NCBI RefSeq assembly: GCF_003614945.1
Contig: NZ_QYCZ01000001.1
Location: forward strand, 80,001 to 144,000
Source of the DNA: Bergeyella cardium
Lineage (GTDB): Bacteria > Bacteroidota > Bacteroidia > Flavobacteriales > Weeksellaceae
Length of the DNA stretch: 64,000 nt
Direction of reading: 5' to 3'
Both the position numbers and the translations under genes were made by a program. Within the stretch, counting starts at the first letter, position 1. The number at the start of each line of letters is the position of its first letter. Positions 9,236 through 17,357 of this stretch are shown here, one piece after another. The notes beneath the pieces were generated by a model. It made no database searches, was not told where the DNA came from, and saw only the letters and a list, made by a program, of their open reading frames with translations.

Positions 9236-11206
9236 TTAATTTTCCAATTTTATTTCTTCTGCTTCTTGCGTGCTGTCTTGTTCTTTATTGAGCTCCTCTT
9301 GGAGGGGTTGCTCTGTAAGTTCGGGGTCCCAAGCACGCTTTCCAAAAATCTCTTCGAGGTCTTCGCGGAAGATCACTTCTTTCTCCAAGAGCTTATTGGC
9401 AAGGATATCAAGTTTGTCCTTATTATCAGTTAAGATGCTTATCGCCCTTTGGTATTGGTTTTCTATAATGGACTTAATCTCTGCATCTATCTTTGTTGCT
9501 GTTTCTTCGGAATAAGGTCTATTGAAACTGTAATCCGACTGGCCGGAGCTGTCATAATAAGATATATTACCGATATTCTCGCTAAGTCCGTAGATGGTTA
9601 CCATAGCTTGCGCCTGCTTGGTTACCCTTTCCAAATCTGATAGGGCTCCTGTAGATATATTATTAAATATCACTTGCTCTGCTGCTCTACCACCGAGGGT
9701 AGCACACATTTCATCGAGCATTTGTTCGGTAGTGGTAAGCTGTCGCTCTTCTGGTAGATACCAAGCAGCACCTAACGAGCGTCCTCTTGGCACAATAGTC
9801 ACTTTAAGAAGTGGAGCAGCGTGCTCAAGAAGCCAAGATACAGTAGCGTGCCCTGCTTCGTGGTAAGCAACTCTTTTCTTTTCGGAGAGTTTAATTGCTT
9901 TATTTTTTTTCTCCAATCCTCCGATAATTCTATCTACAGCATCTAAGAAATCTTGTTTAGTAACGGACTCTCTTCCGTTTCTGGCAGCGATGAGAGCAGC
10001 TTCATTACATACATTTGCGATATCAGCACCGCTGAAGCCAGGGGTTTGTTTTGCTAGGAATTCTCTATCTACGGAGTCATCGATTTTTATGTTTTTAAGG
10101 TGTACCTCAAAGATTTCTCTTCTCTCGTGAAGTTCTGGCAGATCCACATAGATAGAGCGGTCGAATCTTCCAGCTCGGAGCAAGGCTTTATCCAATATAT
10201 CTGCTCTATTGGTTGCTGCCATTACAATCACATTGGTATCTGTGCCAAAGCCATCCATTTCGGTGAGGAGTTGGTTGAGGGTATTTTCTCTCTCGTCATT
10301 ACCTCCAGTAAAGTTTTTTCCACCTCTGGCTCTACCGATAGCATCTATTTCATCTATGAAAATAATCGCTGGAGATTTGGCTTTTGCCTGTGCAAATAAA
10401 TCCCTCACCCGAGATGCTCCTACACCGACGAACATCTCTACAAAATCGGAACCTGAGAGGGAGAAGAAAGGTACTTGTGCCTCTCCTGCTACGGCTTTTG
10501 CCAATAGGGTTTTACCTGTACCTGGAGGGCCTACGAGGAGCATTCCTTTTGGGATTTTACCTCCGAGTTTGGTATATTTATCTGCATTTTTTAGGAAATC
10601 TACTACCTCTTGTACCTCTTCCTTAGCGCCTTCCAAACCTGCTACATCTTTAAAGGTAATTTGCATTTTATCTTTTTCATCAAAGAGCTTAGCTCTTGAT
10701 TTTCCGATGGAGAACATTCCACCTCCAGAACCGCCATTCATTCTCCTAAATATAAAGTAATAGAATATACCCAATAGACCTACCCACATAAGTATAGGGA
10801 GGAGGATTTCCACCAATGGATTTCTCTCTTTGCTAAAATCCATTTTTGTTTGTACTTCGGGGTTTGATGCTTTTACTTTTTTAAACTCGTCTTGGAAGGA
10901 CTTTATATCACCAAAAGTAAAGTCATAATCAGGAACAACTCTAGTTGTAAGACCATCTAATGGGTTCATAGATGGCTTATTATTGGTGATGTGCTCGACT
11001 TTTGCTTCTTTGGTTAAGAATACTTCAGCTTTATCGGTATCTTTATAAACGACAACTTTGCTTACTTTGCCTTCTTTTAATTTCTGAAAAAAGGTATCTT
11101 CATCTATCCTCTTAGCATCAGCTCCTCCAAACGAAGGCTGGAAAAAAATATACAATATACCTATAATGACAATTGGAAAAAACCAATTAAATCCTTTGCT
11201 ATTCAT
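9236..11206 (-). CDS. ftsH: ATP-dependent zinc metalloprotease FtsH
   Basis: Membrane-bound AAA+ protease that degrades misfolded or regulatory inner-membrane and cytosolic proteins. The 656 residues show two membrane segments (8-23 and 133-152) around a periplasmic domain, Walker A GPPGTGKT (226-233), Walker B IIFIDEID (281-288), the second region of homology (RAGRFDR), and zinc site HEAGH (449-453). The C-terminus is acidic and Glu/Gln-rich. It follows rsfS by 25 bases and has its own terminator downstream. In some bacteria FtsH controls the balance between lipopolysaccharide and phospholipid synthesis; the adjacent cdsA-psd makes a link tempting, but that is only inference. Confidence 0.97.
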   Translation of the reverse strand: MNSKGFNWFFPIVIIGILYIFFQPSFGGADAKRIDEDTFFQKLKEGKVSKVVVYKDTDKAEVFLTKEAKVEHITNNKPSMNPLDGLTTRVVPDYDFTFGDIKSFQDEFKKVKASNPEVQTKMDFSKERNPLVEILLPILMWVGLLGIFYYFIFRRMNGGSGGGMFSIGKSRAKLFDEKDKMQITFKDVAGLEGAKEEVQEVVDFLKNADKYTKLGGKIPKGMLLVGPPGTGKTLLAKAVAGEAQVPFFSLSGSDFVEMFVGVGASRVRDLFAQAKAKSPAIIFIDEIDAIGRARGGKNFTGGNDERENTLNQLLTEMDGFGTDTNVIVMAATNRADILDKALLRAGRFDRSIYVDLPELHERREIFEVHLKNIKIDDSVDREFLAKQTPGFSGADIANVCNEAALIAARNGRESVTKQDFLDAVDRIIGGLEKKNKAIKLSEKKRVAYHEAGHATVSWLLEHAAPLLKVTIVPRGRSLGAAWYLPEERQLTTTEQMLDEMCATLGGRAAEQVIFNNISTGALSDLERVTKQAQAMVTIYGLSENIGNISYYDSSGQSDYSFNRPYSEETATKIDAEIKSIIENQYQRAISILTDNKDKLDILANKLLEKEVIFREDLEEIFGKRAWDPELTEQPLQEELNKEQDSTQEAEEIKLEN

Positions 11207-11231
11207 TATCTTTTATTTCAATGATTATTGC

Positions 11232-11600
11232 TTAGTCTAAATTCTGTATTTCTGTAATTTTGGCATCTCCCCAAAGCTCTTCTATCTCGTAATAATCGCG
11301 TATATGCTTCTGGAAAATATGTACGACAACAGACACATAATCTACCAAAATCCAAAGTGCATTATCTGCCCCCTCCACATGCCAAGGTCTATCTTTTAAC
11401 TCATTACGAACTTTTTTTTCTATACTCCCGGCTATGGCAGATACTTGAGTATTAGAGTTTCCACTGCATATAATGAAAGTCTCAGTTACTGAGTTTTCAA
11501 TAGTAGAAAGGTCAAAGATCTTAATATCTTCACCTTTTGTATCTTGTATTGCCTCTACAATCTTGTCTATTAATAATTGTTTTTCTGTTAGTTTATTCAT
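11232..11600 (-). CDS. rsfS: Ribosomal silencing factor RsfS
   Basis: Binds ribosomal protein L14 (uL14) and blocks 30S-50S joining when nutrients are short. The 122-residue protein has the family signatures DIKIFDLS, ETFIICSGNSN, and RPWHVEGADNALWILVDYVSVVVHIF spread over residues 25-105. First gene of the rsfS-ftsH unit, divergent from birA with an 89-base gap holding its TAAATTTG -7 box (11623-11630). Confidence 0.95.
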   Translation of the reverse strand: MNKLTEKQLLIDKIVEAIQDTKGEDIKIFDLSTIENSVTETFIICSGNSNTQVSAIAGSIEKKVRNELKDRPWHVEGADNALWILVDYVSVVVHIFQKHIRDYYEIEELWGDAKITEIQNLD

Positions 11601-11622
11601 CTAAAATTAGGGTATAATCGTG

Positions 11623-11630
11623 CAAATTTA
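11623..11630 (-). promoter_or_regulatory. -7 element of rsfS-ftsH
   Basis: Minus strand reads TAAATTTG, matching TAnnTTTG, 22 bases upstream of the rsfS ATG. No convincing -33 TTG at the usual distance. Confidence 0.6.
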
Positions 11631-11689
11631 TTGTTTTTTTCTGTATTAATGTTTAGGTTTGGCATCTCAATATTATAAATATTTCTTAA

Positions 11690-12403
11690 ATGTATCCTCT
11701 CTTCTATCTATCAGAAAGCTTAGAATCTACCAATGAAGCCATCCTGAATTATCATACTCCCAGCCGACCAAATATCGCAATTTATACATTTAATCAGATA
11801 AATGGAAAAGGGCAGTATGGCAATACTTGGAAGATGCCCAAAGACCAAAATATAGCCTACTCTCTACTAATAGATGCGAGCTTAATCCCAATAGGGGGCA
11901 ATTTTGTCAATTTTTATACCGCTGTTATTATTCGGGATTTTCTTGACAATTTGTCAGATGAGGAAGTCTTTATCAAGTGGCCTAATGATATTATTATCAA
12001 TAGAAAAAAAGTAGTAGGGATTCTTATAGAGCAAATAAAAATTGATGGTAAGAGTTTTTATATTATCGGTATAGGGATTAATGTTCTACAGCGGGATTTT
12101 TCAGAGCTAACCAAAGCAGGCTCAATACTTACACAAACCCATCAAAGGTTTAATCTCACCTCATTATCTGAAAATTTTCATTTCTATTTTACAAAACATA
12201 TCACTCATCAGCCTTCATACAACATCTTGGAAAGATATAATCACCACCTCTTCTGCCGAAATTCTGTAGCTCTTTTTTCTAAAAGTAATATCAGACAAAA
12301 TGGCATTATTCAATATGCTGATGAGAAAGGTTTTCTTCATATTCTCCTCGAAAAAGATGGGCTCCAAAAATTCTTTCATAAAGAAATAGAAATGCTTTAT
12401 TAA
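11690..12403 (+). CDS. birA: Biotin--[acetyl-CoA-carboxylase] ligase
   Basis: Activates biotin with ATP and attaches it to the carrier lysine of biotin-dependent carboxylases. 237 residues, the short catalytic form without the N-terminal DNA-binding domain, so it should not act as a repressor. Motifs: ESTNEA near residue 11, the biotinyl-AMP loop NGKGQYGNTW (~38-47, the GRGRxGRxW equivalent), KWPNDIIINRKKVVGIL (~102-118). Divergent from rsfS; followed by a long AT-rich gap. Confidence 0.93.
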   Translation: MYPLFYLSESLESTNEAILNYHTPSRPNIAIYTFNQINGKGQYGNTWKMPKDQNIAYSLLIDASLIPIGGNFVNFYTAVIIRDFLDNLSDEEVFIKWPNDIIINRKKVVGILIEQIKIDGKSFYIIGIGINVLQRDFSELTKAGSILTQTHQRFNLTSLSENFHFYFTKHITHQPSYNILERYNHHLFCRNSVALFSKSNIRQNGIIQYADEKGFLHILLEKDGLQKFFHKEIEMLY

Positions 12404-12772
12404 CTTTAGAATTAATAGCTCAAGTCTGTTTTTGGTAATTTCAAAACTGTGTTTATACTGAAAAAAGTGCTTTTCTAAGCAGAAAATACAAATAAATTTT
12501 TATAATTTATAATGGCGATATTTTTATAATATCATAAAGATTGACAATGTGATTGAGGTATAAATATCACAATTTAACACTTATTTGAATGAATATTTAT
12601 TGTTATATGGCTAATATAATGTATATAATTAAAAAATATCATCTATGAATTTTGTATATAATTAAAATGTATGTGTTTTGTGGTATAATTAATTTTATTG
12701 CATAAAATAATCGTTAATTGTATTAAAAATTTATTAAAATAAATAAAATTTTGTAGTATTAAAAATATTGTG
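12404..12772. other. Long AT-rich intergenic region upstream of subtilase 2
   Basis: About 370 bases, strongly AT-rich, with short inverted repeats (for example GATATT..AATATC near 12513-12534) and many TATAATTA-like stretches. No credible reading frame. It should hold a birA terminator and the upstream control region of the second subtilase gene; the direct repeat GTAGTATT near its right end may be part of the promoter. Confidence 0.4.
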
Positions 12773-12780
12773 TAGTATTG
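12773..12780 (+). promoter_or_regulatory. Candidate -7 element of subtilase gene 2
   Basis: TAGTATTG, one base off TAnnTTTG, 26 bases before the ATG at 12807. The element and the following leader (CAGTT..ATTTTAAAT..AATAATGA) match the leader of the inverted paralogue (6716-6750). Confidence 0.45.
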
Positions 12781-12806
12781 TCCAGTTAATTTTAAATGAA
12801 TTAATA

Positions 12807-15800
12807 ATGAGAAAGTCTACATTAGAGTTCGGGTCATTTACCCGAAAATTGCCAGTAGCATTATGTTACTTATTTGCTACGGCAGTGTTTGCACAGAATG
12901 CCCAAGAGGTAAAGGTTCTTCAAAGCAAGACGAACCTAAAAGGATTGAATTTATTAGGCAAGCAATTCCGCAAAGGAACGCTAAGCAGAGCGCAGCTGGA
13001 GTCCAGAGCAAAGGAGATGAACATTCCGTTCACCACCGAGTTTGGAGGTAAGTTTTACCAGTTGCAAGGTTTTAACGCTAAGGGCTTCCCTTTGTACTAT
13101 GTAACGAGCAATGCTGGAGCAGCAGAAGGTACGGGAGTTACAAGGCTTCAGACGAGCCCAGGATTGGAACTTCAAGGAGAAGGTATTGTTCTCCGTGAGT
13201 GGGATGGAGGAGCTGTAAGGCTTACCCACCAGGAATTTGGAGGAAGAGCCAAAATGGGTGATACCTCTACACGGCTTAATAGCCACTCTACCCATGTGGC
13301 GGGGACAATGGTTGCCAGTGGAGTAGATAAGAAAGCGAAAGGAATGGCACCAAAAGCAGAGCTTATCGCCTATGACTGGAATGATGATGAGGATGAAATG
13401 ACAACAGCTGCAACTAACGGGGCACTTCTTTCAAATCACTCTTATGGTTATTTAGGAGGTTTTGAGTATGGTAACTGGTCAGGAGCTACAGGTTGGCACT
13501 GGTTAGGAACTGATGATGATACAGAATATGTAGGCTATGGACATTATGGAGAAACGGATGCTCAATGGGATTTAATCTCAAAAAATGCTCCTTATTACTT
13601 GGCGGTAAAAGCAGCAGGTAACCCAAGAGGAGATGGTCCTGAACCTGGTGGAGCACACTATGTAAGAAAATTAGAGAATGGTAAATTAGTATGGGCAAAA
13701 TCTACAAAAGTTCGCCAAAAGAATGGGGGAGCCAATGGTTTTGATTGTATTAACCACGGAGCAACGGGTAAGAATGGGCTTATTATCGCAGCGGCTCATA
13801 AAATCCCAGGTGGCTACAAACAGCCAAGTGATGTAAAAGCAGCGAGTTTCTCAGCTTTCGGTCCTACCGATGATGGTCGTATCAAGCCAGATTTAGCAGG
13901 TATAGGTGTAGGTGTATATTCTACAACATCAACAGGTGATGACCAATATACCTCTTTGAGCGGTACCTCAATGGCGTCTCCAAATGTAACGGGCTCTCTT
14001 GCCTTATTACAAGAGCATCATAATAAATTGTACCGTTCGTTTATGAAATCTGCCACTCTAAAAGCATTGGCAATTCATACAGCGAACGAGGCAGGTGAGC
14101 ATCCTGGTCCAGATTATCAATTCGGTTGGGGACTTCTCAATGCCTTTAAAGCTGCAGAAGTATTATCCACCAAAGATAAATACTCAAAAGTAGAAGAGGT
14201 TACCTTAAATAATAATGGCACTTATACCCTAAAACTCACGGCAACAGGAAGTGCACCATTAGTTGTAACCATTGTTTGGGATGATGCCGTAGTAGAAAAA
14301 CTTCCAGATGCTACGCTTAACAACAGAGAATCCGTATTGGTAAATGACTTGGATTTACGAGTATCCGATGGAGCAACCACTTTCTTCCCTTGGAAATTAG
14401 ATGTAAATAATCCAGCGAACGCTGCTACCAAAGGCGATAATACCAAAGACAATGTAGAGCAGGTAGTGATAGAAAACCCGGTAGCAGGCAAGGAATATAC
14501 CATCACCGTAAGCCATAAGGGTGACCTGAAAAAGAACGATGACCAGGGTAAATTAGTTCCTGCAGCTTCTCAAGACTTCTCTCTTATTGCAACGGGAATT
14601 AACAATGGTGTATCAAAAGACTTGGCATTAAAATCCGTATCCTTACCACCAGCTAAGGAGTATACAAACCAAACGCCAGTAACGGTAGAGGTAGAGAACT
14701 TAGGAAGTGCATCTGCAACAGGAGCTAAACTTAAATACAAACTCGTAAATGTAGACAATGGTAATGCCGTAGAGCATACAGGAGAAGTAGCATTAGAAGA
14801 AGTAGCACAAGGAAAGACGCTTAGCAAGTCGTTTAATGTAGATTTATCCAAATCTTTTGTGAATTACAATATAGAGGTAGAAGTAGAATTAGCAGGAGAT
14901 GAGGTAGCAATGAACAACACCGCTTCTACAAGTGCATACGGTATAGTAGCCTCTGTATTAGAAGATGGGGATAAACACGCCGTTGGTTTCGAAGAAGAGA
15001 GTTTAGAGAAAATCGGTTGGACTGTGAAAGATGTAGATGGAAAAGGAAGAACCTGGATGAAGTATACAGATGCAGACTTAGCAAATACAGGAAAGAGCTT
15101 TGCGGTGAACTTCCCTAATAGAACAAAAGGTACAGACGACTGGTTATTCTCCAACCCTATCAAGGTGAAAGCAGGTAAGCTCTATATGCTGGAGCTCTAC
15201 GCAGGTAGATTCCAGAATGATGAAGAAAATCTTGAATTCTTCTATGGTGATAGCCCGGAAGTATCAGCAATGACCAATAAGTTAGGAGATAAATTAACCC
15301 TTGCTCCAAGTTATAATAAAGTAAATAGAGAATTTACTCCTACAAAAGATGGCGTCATTTATTTAGGCTTCCACAATAAGATGGACGCCGATAAGGCCTC
15401 TTATGCTGTAGCAGTAGATGATGTATTGGTAAGATTTGCAGAAGGGAAACCATCAGCAGACTTTACAGTGGCTAAACCAAGAGTTAATTCTTATGAGACA
15501 GTTCAGCTTAATAATAATACAACAACTGCCTCTACTCAGCCAGCGACTTATGAATGGTCATTCAGCCCGAATACAGTAGAGTATAAAGACGGTACAACAA
15601 GCACATCTAAAGATCCGAAAGTAAGATTTACAGAAGAGAAACAGTATTCAGTAACATTGAAGGCAACGAATTCTTCAGGTAATGATGTTAAGGAGAAAAA
15701 AGACTTTATCACTGTTAAGAATACTCCATCTCAAGCTAAATTTATCACTTCAGGAAATTCAATCTTTGAAACTGAAACGGTAGCATTTACTAATAAATCT

Positions 15801-17183
15801 ACTGGTGATCCGCTTCCTACATCATTTGAATGGACGGTAACGCCAAGTGATAATACAGAATTTGTAAGTGGTACTACTTCTACATCTAATAACCCAGTAG
15901 TTAAGTTTAATAAATCCGGAGACTATAAAGTTTCCCTAAAAGCAACTTCTCCACAAAACGAAACCACTGCTGAGGTAGATATAAAAGTAGCAGGAGTACA
16001 TAATTCCGTGAAAGATCTTTCAGCTACTCAAGAGAATAACAAGGTAAATCTCAAGTGGGTAAGACCTAATATGAACCCTTCCTATACCGAAGGATTTGAA
16101 TCCGGAAAAATACCTACCGAGATGACAGTCTATGACAATAATGCAGATAAAATGAGCTGGATGATTTCTGCTTTTAATAAAGCAAGTGGAAATTATGGAC
16201 TACTCAATTATGGTTGGTACTTCAGAAGTATGGATGTAGATGACTGGATCGTAACTCCTAAAATAAAAGGAGGAGCAGAAGTGCTTAAATATTTTGTGAA
16301 ACACGACTATGTAGAAAGATATGATGTGTATGTAGTGAAAGCACCAGCTTCTGGTAAAGCACCAACGATAGATGAAATCAAAGCAACAGGTGAAATTGTT
16401 TACAAGTTTGATGGAACTGAAAAAACTAAAGGTACATTTGTTGAAAGAGAAGTTGATATCAAAGAACACTCTAAGGATGACTTCTTCGTAGTGTTCCACC
16501 ACAGAACTACAAAAGATGATGACGCTCTTCTCCTTGCATTAGATGATATCCAAATAGGATATAAAGATAATGTAAGCTCTGATAAGACAGTAGCTGCAAA
16601 ACCATCTGATGAAGCATCTGTTGACTTGAAGCAAGTAGTAAGAGAAGGTACTAAGATTCTGAAATCTGGTGATTTTGAAGATCCATACAAAGCAGAAGCA
16701 CGAGAGCAAGTGCCAGTAGAGTTTGGAGCTACAGACCTTCCTAAACTTGAGAAGTATGAGATTGTGAGAAACAATGTGAAGCTCACCGATATCAATGACT
16801 ATAACACATTGAAACACACAGATAATCTTACACAGACTGGTACTTATACCTACGATGTATACGCTGTGTACTCTGATGGTAAGAAGTCTGATAAGGCAAG
16901 TGTAACGATTGTTGTAGATAACCTTTCTGCTTCAGAGGTAGTGAAAGGTGGTCTGAAAATCTATCCAAACCCATCTGATGGTAGATTTACTATCGAGCTT
17001 GGTAGTGGAACTTCTTCAGTTCAAGCACAGGTTTATGACCTTTCAGGTAAGCTACTCTTCAAGAAGGATTATAGCGGCAGTAGGGCTGATCTCGACCTTA
17101 CTCAGTATCCGAAAGGAGTATATCTATTGCACCTCACCAATAACAAAGGCGAGAAGCAAACGGCTAAGCTCATCGTTCAGTAA
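12807..17183 (+). CDS. Secreted S8 subtilase with PKD and adhesin domains, T9SS cargo (paralogue)
   Basis: A 1458-residue paralogue of the 2336-6715 gene with the same architecture: signal peptide (cut near VFAQ/NA), S8 domain with catalytic D143, H170 (NSHSTHVAGT) and S398 (SGTSMASP), P-like domain, CARDB-like segment, cleaved-adhesin-like domain, two PKD-like domains, second adhesin-like domain, Fn3-like segment, and a T9SS type A sorting domain almost identical to that of the paralogue (KIYPNPSDGRF..AKLIVQ). I chose the ATG at 12807 (MRKSTLEFGSF) because it aligns with the paralogue's start; the upstream ATG at 12768 would overlap the -7 element and add 13 residues ahead of the signal peptide. 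The protease domain and the last ~110 residues are most alike; the middle adhesin region is most diverged. Expected at the cell surface or released. Confidence 0.93.
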   Translation: MRKSTLEFGSFTRKLPVALCYLFATAVFAQNAQEVKVLQSKTNLKGLNLLGKQFRKGTLSRAQLESRAKEMNIPFTTEFGGKFYQLQGFNAKGFPLYYVTSNAGAAEGTGVTRLQTSPGLELQGEGIVLREWDGGAVRLTHQEFGGRAKMGDTSTRLNSHSTHVAGTMVASGVDKKAKGMAPKAELIAYDWNDDEDEMTTAATNGALLSNHSYGYLGGFEYGNWSGATGWHWLGTDDDTEYVGYGHYGETDAQWDLISKNAPYYLAVKAAGNPRGDGPEPGGAHYVRKLENGKLVWAKSTKVRQKNGGANGFDCINHGATGKNGLIIAAAHKIPGGYKQPSDVKAASFSAFGPTDDGRIKPDLAGIGVGVYSTTSTGDDQYTSLSGTSMASPNVTGSLALLQEHHNKLYRSFMKSATLKALAIHTANEAGEHPGPDYQFGWGLLNAFKAAEVLSTKDKYSKVEEVTLNNNGTYTLKLTATGSAPLVVTIVWDDAVVEKLPDATLNNRESVLVNDLDLRVSDGATTFFPWKLDVNNPANAATKGDNTKDNVEQVVIENPVAGKEYTITVSHKGDLKKNDDQGKLVPAASQDFSLIATGINNGVSKDLALKSVSLPPAKEYTNQTPVTVEVENLGSASATGAKLKYKLVNVDNGNAVEHTGEVALEEVAQGKTLSKSFNVDLSKSFVNYNIEVEVELAGDEVAMNNTASTSAYGIVASVLEDGDKHAVGFEEESLEKIGWTVKDVDGKGRTWMKYTDADLANTGKSFAVNFPNRTKGTDDWLFSNPIKVKAGKLYMLELYAGRFQNDEENLEFFYGDSPEVSAMTNKLGDKLTLAPSYNKVNREFTPTKDGVIYLGFHNKMDADKASYAVAVDDVLVRFAEGKPSADFTVAKPRVNSYETVQLNNNTTTASTQPATYEWSFSPNTVEYKDGTTSTSKDPKVRFTEEKQYSVTLKATNSSGNDVKEKKDFITVKNTPSQAKFITSGNSIFETETVAFTNKSTGDPLPTSFEWTVTPSDNTEFVSGTTSTSNNPVVKFNKSGDYKVSLKATSPQNETTAEVDIKVAGVHNSVKDLSATQENNKVNLKWVRPNMNPSYTEGFESGKIPTEMTVYDNNADKMSWMISAFNKASGNYGLLNYGWYFRSMDVDDWIVTPKIKGGAEVLKYFVKHDYVERYDVYVVKAPASGKAPTIDEIKATGEIVYKFDGTEKTKGTFVEREVDIKEHSKDDFFVVFHHRTTKDDDALLLALDDIQIGYKDNVSSDKTVAAKPSDEASVDLKQVVREGTKILKSGDFEDPYKAEAREQVPVEFGATDLPKLEKYEIVRNNVKLTDINDYNTLKHTDNLTQTGTYTYDVYAVYSDGKKSDKASVTIVVDNLSASEVVKGGLKIYPNPSDGRFTIELGSGTSSVQAQVYDLSGKLLFKKDYSGSRADLDLTQYPKGVYLLHLTNNKGEKQTAKLIVQ

Positions 17184-17210
17184 GGTAAGTTTTTCATAGC
17201 TTAATCATTT

Positions 17211-17250
17211 GAAAGCGGGTTAATATTCATTAACCCGCTTTTTATTTTTA
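17211..17250 (+). terminator. Intrinsic terminator of subtilase gene 2
   Basis: 13-bp perfect stem 17212-17224 / 17229-17241 (AAAGCGGGTTAAT / ATTAACCCGCTTT) followed by TTTTATTTTTA. Nearly the same as the terminator at 2272-2309. Confidence 0.9.
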
Positions 17251-17325
17251 ATGGTAAATTTATCTATCATCCTATTTGATAGAAGGGGAGGAGGGCTACT
17301 GGTGAGGAAATTTATTTTTTTACTC

Positions 17326-17333
17326 TACATTTG
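17326..17333 (+). promoter_or_regulatory. kup: -7 element of kup
   Basis: TACATTTG, perfect TAnnTTTG, 24 bases before the kup ATG at 17358. The box overlaps an in-frame TTG at 17331, which therefore cannot be the translation start. Confidence 0.65.
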
Positions 17334-17357
17334 CATCTTGATTTCATAAAAGAACTT

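Noticed and set aside
12404-12772. Replication origin (AT-rich region)
   Set aside because: No DnaA boxes (TTATCCACA-type) were noticed and no dnaA, dnaN or rpmH nearby; high AT alone is not enough.
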